64,000 nucleotides of DNA from positions 138,495,034 to 138,559,033 of the forward strand of contig OU015496.1 in assembly GCA_907164885.2 (NCBI GenBank), written 5' to 3'. Under the pieces are notes generated by a model that was not told where the DNA came from, did no database searches, and was given only the letters and a program-made list of their open reading frames with translations. This document shows positions 23,093 to 35,330 of this stretch, piece by piece; the first letter of the stretch is position 1; the number at the start of each line of letters is the position of its first letter. The stretch is from Dolomedes plantarius (taxonomy: Eukaryota > Arthropoda > Arachnida > Araneae > Dolomedidae). Made by a program: the position numbers and the translations under genes.

Positions 23093-25200
23093 AGTCCCTC
23101 CTTATGTAACATTTTTAGCTTAATTTTTACACTCAGTTACGGACAGAGTACAAGAATTAAGCCAAATATGTTAAATAAGAAGGAATCAGAAAATATTCGT
23201 TGAGACAAATTTTGGTAGGGGATTTAAAAAGCATTATTTTCTTAAACAGGTTCGAAACGAAAATACAATATTGCTGAAAATTATTGGGTAAAATGACCTG
23301 ACTAATAATTTCGTTATTTATAAAAAACGGATCATTCTATTATTAATACTTATTACCTCTTGAAAGAAAATCGAATATTCTAAGTTTAACAATGCTTTCA
23401 TTCTTAAAATTCTCTAAATAAGCTTAACTAAGGAATTAGAAATAGGAAACTCTGAACATCGAGTTTTGCTTTCTTTTTTCGCATTTCATAATAGACTGGT
23501 AATGATCTAAGCATATGTAACTTAAAACTTTCTTCATGTTCATTAAATTTTGGGTACAAGACAAGTTCTTTATTTAGAAAAATATACAAATTATTCAGGG
23601 AAGGGCAGGGAGTTACTTTTCCTCGGAAATTAAATTATAATTGTTTGTTTGATGTCTTTATATAAAGAAAATACTCTTAAAGTATAATGTTATACTTGAA
23701 ATGGTTGAATTATCATTCAGCCCTTTTTTAAAAATATTACGGGAAAACTGTAATAAACCATGAAAAATTTGAATTATTTCTGTCTGGCAAAGTACTAGTA
23801 AAATATTTAGCTGATTTTCATAAACATAAATTTTTAAAGCACAAATTCTTCTGCTTTATATTCATGACTACTGTAGTTTCGAGCCATCTATATTTCCTAA
23901 CATTTACAAGATTAAAAAAAATACTCTATGTCAATCATGTCACCAATTATGCAATTTTTCGTCATAAACACTTTAACTCCATTTTTAATTATATTGTAAT
24001 TAAACACTTACAAAAATACTAATTTTAAAAAAACTACTGTTACCAACCACTGAACACAAAAATTTGCATATATTTATGTATGAAACAATAAGAGCTACAA
24101 TCTCTATTGCGCGACCTTCAATCTAATGTCCTAAGTAACACATTTAGAGCATTTTATATTGTCTATCCATTCTGGAATTCCTTTTTACCTATTTCAAATT
24201 TTAATTCAAGGTTACTGGGTTTTTCTGTTAAGTATTTTCAACCAAGGATACACAGTAAAGGTGTCTTTCATTTAACAACAAAAGTTATTTATTATCGCTC
24301 CAATATGGAAATTCAGATGTTCTGATAGTTTCATTAAAAAAAAGTGATGGCGTTATTAATTAAAAACTGAGGTTCTGGGAATTTTAATTTATTTTGATAA
24401 TTTTAAAATTTAAACTTTGCCCATACATAGGAGACATAAATGCTGTGCCAATTTCGTTTATAACTTGTTTCACTTACATTACACTATTAAAAACTCATAT
24501 GGATATCAGTAGTTTTATTATAATGAAACGATCAATATCTTAATCTACAAACATATTCATGAAAACAAAATATCGAATGAATGTATTCAGCTTTTTACAT
24601 ATATTGAAAAACATTACCATACTTCATTTGGGAGGTTAAAACATTTTTGTTTCATATTAATGCTAAGAAAATTGATCCAATATTACGTTTTAACTCCTTT
24701 TTATCAGTACATATCGTTGCCACAAACCTGTGCAGAAAAATACAAACAGCATGAAAATATTATTATAGGTAGTAAGGTTATGGTTCAAGATACTTCATTA
24801 TAAAATTTTATGGAACTGGAATTCTAATTGTCATAAATAACTCAAATACTGCTGTCTAGCTCTGACATTGACAAATTTACTGACAAAATCAACTTATAAT
24901 GTAATTTGTGCCTACAGCCGTTTGATAGCTGGATACACAATTACGTAAAATCGTCCTTTAAGTTAATATAATTTTTGATTAGAAAAATAGTGAGAAAAAA
25001 GCTGATTTTTTTCTACCCGCAACCTAACTTTGAGACTGAAGATCTGACATTCAATATCGCGCAAATATTGTTCTCAAAGTATGCCTTGGCAGTGTTCATT
25101 AATACAGTTATCCACACTTTTACGCCATCTATACAGACGCTGTGTTTACTGTTTGTGTTTTGCGTTTATTATGATAAATTCAATAGAGCAAACCACCGAA
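23093..25200. other. AT-rich gap, nothing recognised
   Basis: No element ends, tRNA boxes or coding domains were found. The short open frames at 24107-24325 and 24975-25275 lack similarity I can recognise. Confidence 0.55.
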
Positions 25201-25214
25201 TGCGGTGTCCGGGC

Positions 25215-25885
25215 TGTGATTAAAATATTTAAATGGAAACGAATATTTAGAAAATTAAAGTTAAAAATTAAATGAGCAAAAATTAAGTTTAGAAAATAAG
25301 TCTAATGTTTTATGAAGAAAATTTTCAACTAATCTGAAACGTTCATGTTCATATTAATTAATTTAATTAATTAATCTGAACATGAACTAATTAATTTCTC
25401 AATTAACATTCTTAATTATAAAAAGCTTAGGTACATTTATGAGAAGCTTATAGTTTGATTTCATAATTATATCCCTGGATCGAGTTACAATCAAAATCTC
25501 CCTGTTATAAAAATACTTACATCAACGTCAATGCTCAATTAATACACGCGAAGGACATAATGACGTCGGAAAATGACTTAACCGATATTCAGACGTATGT
25601 ACGGAAAGTTTGTTTTAATTCGCTTAATTAAAGATTTAAGAACAGAAATTTCAGCAACATCATTGGTATTTTATTAACCTTTAGTACATCTAGATTTTTG
25701 TATTAAAATATTTGAATAGAGACGAATATGTATCGAAAATTAAAGTAAAATTGCAACGAGTAAAAATCAAGTTGAAAATAAGAAGAAGTTTTAAGAAGAA
25801 AGTTTTTAAATAATCTGACACGTGCGTGTTCAGATTTAGATGCTCAGATCAATTTCTTAATTAACTTCTTTAATTATAAAAAAGC
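25215..25885. repeat. Diverged tandem duplication of about 480 bp
   Basis: The module 'attaaaatatttaaatgg' to 'aatctgaaacgttcatgttc' (25220-25350) recurs diverged at about 25697-25840. The intervening piece with 'ttcagacgtatgtacgg' also recurs at 27617-27640, followed in both places by 'tttagtac' and 'ctagatttttg'. It is a low-copy dispersed repeat of unknown type. Confidence 0.55.
25341..25388. repeat. Near-perfect palindrome
   Basis: GTTCATGTTCA...ATTAATTAA is followed after a two-base centre by its reverse complement ending TGAACATGAAC, with one mismatch in about 22-bp arms. It can form a cruciform. No function is evident. Confidence 0.8.
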
Positions 25886-25889
25886 TTTA

Positions 25890-25930
<41 letters not shown>

Positions 25931-25932
<2 letters not shown>

Positions 25933-26190
25933 TTAAAAGCGTCAAGCTGCCATCCCACAGGTCCAGGGTTCAACCCTGTGACTGGGCGAGGTCGACTCAG
26001 CCTTTCAACCCTTCAGTGGGTCGATAAAATAAGGACCAAGCATGCTTGGGAACTAAACTCTGGGGGTCCGACGTCAGGTTGACCACCTGACTGAGACATA
26101 TGCTGTATGGCACCCCAAGCCCACGGTTACGAAAGCGGAGATGGATACCGCCGGCCCTGGTTCACATCGGACTGTTGCGCCGCGAGTTTA

Positions 26191-26195
<5 letters not shown>
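25931..26195 (+). mobile_element. tRNA-derived SINE, family 4, flanked by (TA)n
   Basis: Box A-like sequence is degraded; box B is GGGTTCAACCC. A conserved-looking central block follows, GGTCGACTCAGCCTTTCA...GGGTCGATAAAATAAG, very similar to what I remember of the central domain shared by cephalopod SINEs. The 3' part contains 'ccgccggccctggttcac'. Both sides are (TA)n tracts (25887-25930 and 26196-26260), so the element either entered a TA tract or carries a variable TA tail. Confidence 0.8.

Positions 26196-26260
<65 letters not shown>
26196..26260. repeat. (TA)n microsatellite
   Basis: About 32 TA units lie between the SINE and the mariner element. The companion tract 25887-25930 lies on the other side of the SINE. 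Confidence 0.95.
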
Positions 26261-26263
<3 letters not shown>

Positions 26264-26272
26264 GAATATATG

Positions 26273-26863
26273 CGAGGGTTGATCCAAAAAATAGGTTACA
26301 AGGATAATAAAAAATTATTTATTAACAATAGACAGAAAATACAAAAGGGAATTATGAGGCACACTTTCCGGTCATTTTTCCACATAATCGCCAAATCTAT
26401 TTAGGCATTTATCTGAACCGAGAACCAACTTGTTTAACCCGGCTTGGTAGAAATCACCTCCCTGCTCATTGGGCCAGTTCTCGGAAGCTGTTTTCACATC
26501 ACTGTATAAAGAGAACCTCATAAAAGATAAATGTTCTTTCAATTTTGGAAAAAGGAAATAGTCAATGGGGGCCAAATCTGGGATATCTGGGGGAGGTGTG
26601 GCTCTAGACTTCCCACTTAAACTTTTGCAGCAATTCTTGAGTATGTCGAGCAGGATGGAGGCAAACTTTTCAAGCGAGACCACTTTTCTAAACGTCTTCC
26701 CATTTCAATCGCTCTGACGTGCCTGCGAACTTATTCTACCTACCCGCACAACCGCTGCAAGACAACTAGCGCAATATGTCTACACTCTGGGGAAAAAGTA
26801 TTCCCTCCAAAATAATTATTTTTCAAATGCTGATGCTTGTAACCTTTTTTTTATCCACCCTCG
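26273..26863 (-). mobile_element. mariner element, internally deleted, in a (TA)n tract
   Basis: The termini CGAGGGTTGATCC (left) and, inverted, CGAGGGTGGATAAAAAA (right) are followed by 'aggttacaag' on both sides, the classic mariner terminal repeat. The right flank is TA (26864-26865) and the left is TG, presumably a mutated TA. At 591 bp it is less than half of a full mariner. It is bordered by long TA tracts on both sides. Confidence 0.92.
26372..26683 (-). pseudogene. mariner transposase C-terminal remnant
   Basis: The minus strand reads PDLAPIDYFLFPKLKEHLS, holding the third catalytic Asp in the mariner context, then WPNEQGGDFYQAGLNKLV and KCLNRFGDYVEK, the canonical C-terminus. Upstream residues do not match the domains carrying the first two Asp, so those are deleted or unrecognisable. 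Confidence 0.9.
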
Positions 26864-26868
26864 TATAC

Positions 26869-26870
<2 letters not shown>

Positions 26871-26932
<62 letters not shown>
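26871..26932. repeat. (TA)n microsatellite with (TG)n extension
   Basis: TA repeats pass into a short TG run (26933-26947) that abuts the foldback repeat. Confidence 0.95.
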
Positions 26933-26935
<3 letters not shown>

Positions 26936-26946
26936 TGTGTGTGTGT

Positions 26947-27182
26947 GACTTGGTACGAGAAGTGCCTAAGTCGGTTTTTTCCAAGATGACTTCATTTAAT
27001 TATGAATGTTTAAAAAAATATTATTTTCAATGTAAGAAGTACCCAAGTAGGTACAATGGTTCACAAAACACTTTGAAAACATCTTGGGTACTTCTTACAT
27101 TGAAAATAATATTTTTTTAAAGATACATAAGCAAATAAAGTCATCTTGAAAAAAACTGACTTTGGCGCTTCTTGTACCAAGC
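26947..27182. mobile_element. Foldback element (putative MITE)
   Basis: Arms of about 100 bp (26947-27047 and 27083-27182) are separated by a 35-bp spacer. The inner 36 bp of the arms are perfectly complementary, and the outer ends read GACTTGGTACGAG versus, inverted, GGCTTGGTACAAG. The flanking (TG)n/(TA)n on the left and C-rich (AC)n/(TA)n on the right extend the symmetry. It is probably a MITE of TA-targeting origin, but no duplication can be read within the microsatellite flank. Confidence 0.8.
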
Positions 27183-27228
27183 CCCCCCTCCCCCCCCCAC
27201 ACACACATATTATATATATATATATAGC

Positions 27229-29940
27229 TGCATTATTATTTGTATTTAATAAGGTAGTCTGATTTCGTATTTATATACCTGAATGTATTTATAACCAAAA
27301 TTACTTTATAATAAAAATCTAGTGGCAATCTATTGACAAATTGCACATAAAACCTTCAATGAGGATTCAGTAATTTTGTATTTTAGAACCCATTTCCTTA
27401 AAGTATTTTAAATTAAAATAAACTAAAAATAAATACAATTTTGAATTACGCTATAAATTAAAATTCCCTACGTTATAAATAAATATAATTTTTTTTCATT
27501 AATATATATAGCAAATGTTTTGTAGTTCATGTTTTATTCAAACTAAGGTCAGGAAAAATTTGAAAACTGAAAACTTCTGAATTTTTAGTCCGGATCTGCA
27601 ATATCTAACTTAATCTACATTCAGACGTATGTACGGGAAGTTTTTTTACTTCACACAAAGAAAGATATATATATATATATCAGCAATATTATTGGTATTT
27701 AATTAGTCTTTAGTACTTCTAGATTTTTGCATCATCGTGAACGAAAATACCTTTTGATGTAGGAGCAAAGAAAAGGCTTTTTACAGCACGTCGTTTGTGA
27801 AAAATGCTAACATAAAAAACAGTGACCATGAAGAAATATCTACCGAAGGCAAAAACAAAGAGTAATAAGCATTATTCTCTTTGGCATTAATTCCAGTTAC
27901 TTCATGATAGCTTAATTTATTGTGATAGATGACTCTCATTTTCAAGTAAACGCATCTCAGAATACTGACGTAAGTATTTAGTCAGAAATAAGGTGTTTTT
28001 TGTATTTTTTTTTCTTTTATTGTGTGATTTATAGTATAATGGATCTCCGAAAAGGCGTTACGCACGAAACAGGTCAAAAGGAAAGAAATAAGCGACAAAA
28101 AATAGTAATTAAGAGAGATTTTGAGACTTGGCAAAGAATAATTTAACAGGACGTAAACTTCAGATCAAAAAATATCAGAAAATTCTAATACATCAGAATT
28201 TTGAATGAAGAGTAATCTGTTTAAAAATTAAAATTTAATTATATGTTTTGAGCAACTATGCATTTATGTTTATGGTTGAATAAATTATCATTCACTTAAA
28301 AATATTTCATAAACAGTATTAATTTTAAAATTTGTTTTAAAATGTATGCAAAACTACATACATTTTAACTGAATATTATATTTTAACTGAATTTCATTTA
28401 TATCGGAACCACCAGAAAAATATAAATGATTTATTATTACCATAAAAAACCTTTTATGTGAAATATGCGTCAAATGTTTGCATTTATAAACCACAATTTA
28501 TCAGTGTTTTTAAATCTATATCCACGAACAAAACATAACCTATTTCAACAAATCTTCGCTGTTTATTTATTTTATAATCTGTAAATAAATCAAAACTTAC
28601 ATCGTTTCGTCCTTTAAATGTGTATATTTTTGTCTAGGTTTAATAGGTATTGGAAAACGTTTCCAGATTTCATTTGTTAATACTTTCACGCACACAATCA
28701 CGAAGAAACTGAATTCAATTTCATGCTTTAACACCTTATCATCTGCCGTCTAAATAATCCTTTTCGGTAAGCGATAGATAGATATTGTTTGGTTATGAAT
28801 GCTCCAAAACAAGGACATAATTTTTTTTGATAATTTTTTTTTGCAAAGTAGCGAATATATGAATTTGAAATTTTATGACACTTTTTTTTACATTTTCGAG
28901 GCATTTCAGAAAGTAATTTTAAAATATTAAATATAAACTGACTGTCTAGATTACTCGCAAATAGAAAATAAAACAACATGGCATGTTTTACCCACGTAAT
29001 TCGGCATACGATTTAAAATACACACAATATTTTCATCCTATTTTTCCATTCATATTGAAATACGTAGATCCTCATCAAATTGTTGCTTAGATTTTTAATG
29101 TAACACCTTTATATAATTACGCTCTATTTAACAGTCATTCTACACACATTTCAAGGATCGTTCATTAGATTTAGTAGTTCATTCGAAGGGAAATTATTTA
29201 AACAATCTGACTTTAAAAATACTTCTCATTAGTTCAAGATACGATGAAATGGAAATGAATCTTTATTTGAAATATAGCACATAAATAATACTTTTGTGAA
29301 TGAATTTCCTAACTTGTTACGCATTTCTGAACGAAAGAACATAATATCACAAAGTAATTCAACCATTTGTTACTTTAAATCATTCGTTTACTAATCTTGT
29401 AATAAAAAGGATAAAATTGTGCATATAGCTTATAATTCTCGAAGAGTAATACATTAGTAAGAATAAAAAAATCATCGGAAATAAAATACGAAATAACGCC
29501 TCTTCGGCGAAAACTAAATGATGAATATAATTAACGAGATCGTAATAGTTTGTTCATAATGAATGGCAAGTGAAAGTATGCATTAATATATCATACTCTT
29601 CTGTAATAGTGACACGGTAATTATTTTAACAAAGTAGTAACGAATGAATGACAATGCTTCTGAGAAAGCTGCAATTACGTCCTTCAAAGACTGGAAAACT
29701 ATTTCTCCGTCACCTGATAGACCCTCTCATTATGTTTATGAATAAAATATATATTTCATCAGCGTATTTACATTTATCATACAGTGAATTTGTTTTAATA
29801 CTTAGTAGTCATGGAAATTGAATGAAGAACTACAAAAAGGTGTAAAAGTAAAGCACCAGGCCCATTTTTAGACTTTAGATATTGGTAGATACCTAATAAG
29901 AAAAGGCAACAGGACCAAATAATCGTGGTTTATAAATACG
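27229..29940. other. AT-rich gap, little recognised
   Basis: Apart from the dispersed repeat segment at 27590-27740 (shared with 25580-25700), I see no element ends or coding domains. An 83-codon minus-strand open frame at 28728-28979 has no recognisable domain. Confidence 0.5.
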
Positions 29941-29945
29941 ATACG

Positions 29946-29981
<36 letters not shown>

Positions 29982-29987
29982 TGTATG

Positions 29988-30045
<58 letters not shown>
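29946..30045. repeat. Compound (TATG)n (TA)n microsatellite
   Basis: About ten TATG units (29950-29993) are followed by about 26 TA units, ending at the TA that precedes the transposon at 30046. Confidence 0.95.
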
Positions 30046-30047
<2 letters not shown>

Positions 30048-31498
30048 GGGTGGCCATAATTAAACTGACAGTGCTCACAGTGTTCTGTAGCGCGATCTAT
30101 TTGCGAGAATGACGCCACATTTTGTAGGAAGATTAAACAAGACGGGGGACGAAGGATTCCGCGAAAAAAAAAATTAGTTCCAAAAGTCACCGCTAGGCGA
30201 ATATTTGGCGCTGTGTAATAGAAAATAGAGTGTTAACAAATGCAAATTAATACGGAATAAAATTACCTTTTATTATGCACATTTTCTTATTTAGTTCAAG
30301 TGCAATATGGCAAAGCTGTTCAGCATGTGGCGATATTTCTCTCCGGTAATAGAACAGGTTTCCGGTCCTGTCGGGGTAATGTTCTCATAGAAGAATGGAC
30401 CTACGATAAATTCCGCTGTGAACCCACACCAAACGGTTACCTTTGGTGAATGTAAGGGAATTTCTATGACTGCATGTGGTGATTTGTCATCCCAAATTCG
30501 GCAGTTCTGGGTATTCACAGTTCCATGCAGGTAAAAGTGGGCCTCGTCTCCCTATAAGATTTTCCACGGCCAAGCATCATCCACCTCCATTCTGGCAAGA
30601 AAGGTGAGAGCAAAAGTCAATCGCTTATCATGGTCGGGGTACAGTAACTCCTGTACACGGCTGATCTTGTACGGATAGAAGTTGATAATCTTTCGTAAGA
30701 TTTTCCATACCGTACTGTAAGACATATCCATATTCCGAGCTAATCCACGAGCGCTAGAGGTGGCAGCAATATTGTCTGGTCCTCTGTCGACAATCGCCGT
30801 GGCAACTGCTTCGATTGTATCCTGTGGTACAGGTTTTCGTCCTCTGCCTGACTGAACCTTCAGAGAACCTGTTTTCTCAAACGTCGCATCCATTGCTTTT
30901 AGCCCATTAACTGACACAGGACCGTTACCTTTACGCATTTTTTTGTGCGTTCTAAAAGCACGAAGAGCGGCTGACGCGTTGCACTGGTTGAGGTAAAAGA
31001 ATTTGACCAGTAACGCACGCTCAACTAAAGAAGGAGACATTGCACATAAACTTTCAATCCGATTGATTCGAAACGTAACACATTGCCTTTTAAAACCCAA
31101 GCAGCTGGCACTGTACCAATCGATGTAACGTGAAATTTGAATAAAGAACTTCTTCTTCTGCTCAGCGTACGTGATATTGCAGATCACGAGACTTTATCGG
31201 TGTTTATGAGATTTTACGCTTTTTTAAAAGTGTTGCCATATTGCACTTGAACTAAGTAATAAAATGTGCATAATAAAAGGTAATTTTATTCCGTATTAAT
31301 TTGCATTTGTTAACACTCTATTTTCTATTACACAGCGCCAAATATTCCCCTAGCGGTGACTTTTGGAACTAATTTATTTTTTCGCGGAATCCTTCGTCCC
31401 CCGTCTTGTTTAATCTTCCTACAAAATGTGGCGTCATTCTCGCAAATAGATCGCGCTACAGAACACTGTGAGCACTGTCAGTTTAATTATGGCCACCC

Positions 31499-31500
<2 letters not shown>
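30046..31500 (-). mobile_element. Tc1/mariner-superfamily element (DUF4817 type) with 267-bp TIRs in (TA)n
   Basis: Inverted repeats of about 267 bp (30046-30312 and 31234-31500) start CCGGGTGGCCATAATTAAAC. They differ at only a handful of positions over their whole length, implying a recent insertion or terminal gene conversion. The flanks are TA at 30044-30045 and 31501-31502, and both sides continue as long TA tracts. The internal transposase on the minus strand is incomplete, so the copy depends on a helper. Confidence 0.95.
30291..31040 (-). pseudogene. DUF4817-type transposase, truncated
   Basis: Starting at MSPSLVERALLVKFFYLNQC (31040), the N-terminal helix-turn-helix domain found in many arthropod transposases is recognisable: SAALRAFRTHKKMRKG, then LKAMDATFEKTGSL and GRGRKPV. 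The second DNA-binding segment runs to WKILRKI. A TAG (30552-30554) lies in KIL-stop-GDEAHFYLHG, where a Trp codon is expected just before the first catalytic Asp. Reading continues NTQNCRIWDDKSPH, TVWCGFTAEFIVGPFFYEN and YRHMLNSF, and then stops at the right repeat. The second and third catalytic positions are missing. Confidence 0.88.

Positions 31501-31548
<48 letters not shown>
31501..31548. repeat. (TA)n microsatellite
   Basis: About 24 TA units follow the right end of the transposon at 31500. Confidence 0.95.
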
Positions 31549-31550
<2 letters not shown>

Positions 31551-34500
31551 TTTTATATTTCAACCATTGCTTTAAACAGAAGAATAGTTATACGACTATA
31601 TATATCCATAAGCTTACAATCATTGGGTGCAAAATAAAGGGTGATAATATTGAAAAAGGAGAACAAAAGGCTCTTTTCACATACTCAAATAAATCAGGTT
31701 TAGATTTTGAAAGCTTATATTCTCCTAAAACTTCAGTTCTTTAAAGATAATAGAGCTCTTTAGAATTGCTCGTTTTTTAAATAGTTATCTTCATAATATT
31801 GTGATGTTAACAAGCTCGGGATTATTTTATTTCCCTAAAGCAAATTTTTTGTAACTATAAATTTATATGTTGACTTTTGGTAAATTTCAAATTTTCAGCA
31901 CACTTTTGAACACATGACATTAACAGTCAAGTTACATGTATTATTTGACGCTTTATGCCTTGAAATAATATCGCAATTTTTAATGGACATATTTGCAATT
32001 TATTTCATATTTTTTTGTTTTTTATAGCATCTGGGAAATTAATTTTCAAGTTATATTAAATAGCCACTGATTGTCTGGATTCATTCTAAATTTAAAAAGA
32101 TTGTGGAATATTTTTCACGCGTCATTTTGTAACCGAGTTAAAATATTTAAATTAAATCATCAATTTCATCACATTTTTTTTAATTCATATGGAAAATCTG
32201 TGGTTTTTTATCGACCTGATCAGGGTACTCTCATATTTTTTACGTAACCAACTTGTGAAATTAATTTTAATATAGCAGTCATCAAATTCTAAGTTTAACG
32301 ATTGTTGATTAGAATTCATTACTTGTAAGGAGAAAAATTATTTTAAAGATCTTACTTTAACAGATATTGCTCGTTAGTTTAAGAAACAGTTAGGAGTCAA
32401 TGAACTTTTAGTTAAATAATAACTAATAAAGAACTGCAGATTGAGTGCTCTCTTGCGAATTTGGAAAGTATGAGTAACGAGTGTTTAGGTATCGATTCGA
32501 ACCTTTTAAATCAGACTTAGAAATCCTACTAACTGGTACTTTCGTTATCCTTCCTTGCAGTCAAAGCTGCTTGTAATATGTTTTTTTTTCAAGCATGGCT
32601 GTAGAGTAAGACCGACATTAATTCTTTGAAGTTTGAGGATTATAGAATGAAATTTTTGAACTTTTTCTCGTCTTCTGTAAAGTGGCACTAGTTAATTTAC
32701 AAAAAAGACCTCGGTTGTGATGCAGTGAAATATTTATTTATTTTCAGTGGCCTTACAAGACTATGGCATGTAAAGCCTGATAATTAATCCTGTGTAGGGT
32801 ATCTAACATTAGCACCCAAAATAGTGGACAAAGTTAGTGACCCGATAGTTGCCCGGTTTCGAAGATGTTATAGTCTTTTACTTTAGACGATAATGTGTTA
32901 CGGTAGTTTTTTTATGGCCAGATTTACACAGATTTTCAATAAATATGGCATTCATCCTCTGTTGCAATAATGACCCAGAATCCCCCCAAATGAACTCTGC
33001 ATTGCTACCTTTATGTATTTTCTTACAACCAAACACTGTCAACTAAAGATAAATTAAATAGGTGGGTTGTATACTAAGTACATGTGAAATATTACCTGTA
33101 TATGAAATATTACCTGTAATTATATGAAATATTACAAGTATATGAAATATTACCTGAACAGTGAAAGTGTAATCTCTACAATTTAAGTCTAAGAGAATTT
33201 TTAGATCTTGCTTGGCTAGCTAAAGAAGACACCAGGGCCAAATAATCGCTGGAAATTCCTACATTTTCAGAGTTTTCACAACTATCAATTTAAAATACTA
33301 AGAAGTAAAGATGGTAAATATGGAGACTGTTCTTAAAATGCTTAACTTCAAAAATGATACAAAAGCAGAGAGCTAAAGCACAAAATAGCCAAAAAACAGC
33401 ACTTTGATTCAAGTTTTTATTAAAACTCGAGAATCCTTAAAACGGGAAAGAAGGATTTAAAAAATGTAATCAAAAGATAATTAAATTTCTACATACAGTG
33501 CACGCAAGTACCTACGACTATAAAATAAACTCTTAATAAAGGTTAATTTACAGGCCCTCAAAACTAGTTCAAGATGATTCACATAACCACATAATATTAA
33601 CTGTAATTTTTTAATCACCAGAACTCGTAAAGTTTAAATAATTAAGAAGACCTAAATAGGGCTTAATTAAGATGTGTTGAAGAGTAAATGACACAGGCTC
33701 ACTGGTATGCAGGATTGAAACAAATTCAATATGAATCTAGAGCTAATAGCTTGACTTGAATACTGATTTCAACTTAAAATGAAGAACAAAAGAATGGGTA
33801 AAGCAAGTAACTTACAAAATCTCTCCTATCAGGAGCTTACACTACTTAACATCTAATGTTGAATTCCTAATTTCACTAACCAAGCTCTAACTGCCGCTAA
33901 TTAATTCATGCGCCAAACAATAAGCCTTTTGTAATCCTCTGACTACAGTTCATTACTTGCTTGGCTGTTTGCGGCAACCATCAGCATGTTCTATCCAAGC
34001 TTTAGTTCAGCTTTATCCATTGTTAATTTGAAGAAAAGTCTGATTGGTCACATATTCTTCGCTTAAGTAACTCCTCATGAGCTTAAGCCTATCTACGTAT
34101 GTATTGTTTTGCATACCGAGAAATATTATTAGCGTACAAGGTTGCTCAATAATTAACTTATAGACCTCTGCAAGTTGGAGTTAGAATTAAAAAATAAGGA
34201 TAAAATAGAAGTAAATAATAACGTTCTAAAATACAAACAGGAACCTTATTACATATATTTTCCTATTTCTTAATTTCATTATGAAATTCCCGGTCAACTT
34301 CCATTGTACACCTTTGTGATATTTCTAGCAGGTAATAAAATATAACATTTGCATAAAAGTAATGTTATCACTAATTTGAAATATTTTAGCAAAATTTATG
34401 TGTCGATAATTGATGTTTAGCTACACATCCACTCAAAGACTGAAAATAAAATTAATGTCACAAACATTTTTAATGCGCAATTTATCATTCTCAAATGATA

Positions 34501-35030
34501 CTCAGTCGCAAAAGGATCAAGTGGCAGCATTCAATGCGAAAGTTAAAATGCAAATCTAAATCCATTTTAAGGAGGTGAAACTGGATAGCATAAAGAAACA
34601 ATCTATCATTGAACAAAACAGAGATATGTATGGAAACATTCAGTAATTTGAAGTTCAACTTACTGAGTAATTTTATGTATAAAGTAATTTATGTGACAAA
34701 AGATGAATATGTTGATTCATGGATGAACTCATTTAACATTTTAATGCCTTTTTCCTCTGAAAAGTATAATAGTCAAATGAGCTTTTTTAAATCACTTTTT
34801 AGTTTATTTTAATTGCTTCACTTTTTGCTTACCTTAAAATAGCATTGAATTATCTGTTTACTTCTCAATTTTTACTCAATTTATCACCATATTTTTCAAA
34901 GATATTTGGATTCTTTCCCGTAATTCGGGAAATTTTATCCTCCTAACGCTAAACATTAGTATTTGTTCAAAGATACTGTATGCATTAGTTTCCTCAATCC
35001 CACTAATAAAATAGACATCCATGATGAACT
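31549..35030. other. AT-rich gap, nothing recognised except a short tandem run
   Basis: At 33083-33157 there are four units of TATATGAAATATTACCTG-like sequence. The rest shows no terminal repeats, tRNA boxes or known domains. An open frame of 67 codons at 34609-34812 is unsupported. Confidence 0.55.
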
Positions 35031-35034
35031 AGCT

Positions 35035-35073
35035 ATATATATATATATATATGTGTGTGTGGGGGGGGGGGGT
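35035..35073. repeat. Compound (TA)n (TG)n (G)n microsatellite
   Basis: TA, then TG, then a run of about a dozen G. In reverse orientation the same order, (C)n (AC)n (AT)n, is seen at 27181-27226, which suggests both mark the edge of a similar element. Confidence 0.85.
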
Positions 35074-35330
35074 GTGATTGGTTCGGAAATCACACGTCTT
35101 ACTTAAAAATGCGATGAAGAAACTTGCGATAAAACTGGATAGTCGACTCCACAGCACTTGACTCTGCTGCTAATCCACGCGCTCAGCTTCCCACTACACG
35201 TGTGTCTCCTTCACGAGAACTCAGGGTCACTTCGTTCTTCTACACCGCTAGAAGAACGCACCGTCTCTCTTCTACGAGCGAGTGAGTGACTCGACTGCCT
35301 GAGTGCCAATCGAACTGCCGGCCTTTTAAG

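Noticed and set aside
29893..31637. Open frames rich in alternating Tyr/Ile in TA tracts (also at 26100, 26776, 37004, 44083, 47357 and 49530-50013)
   Set aside because: They are direct translations of (TA)n and (TTTA)n microsatellites with no flanking coding signal.
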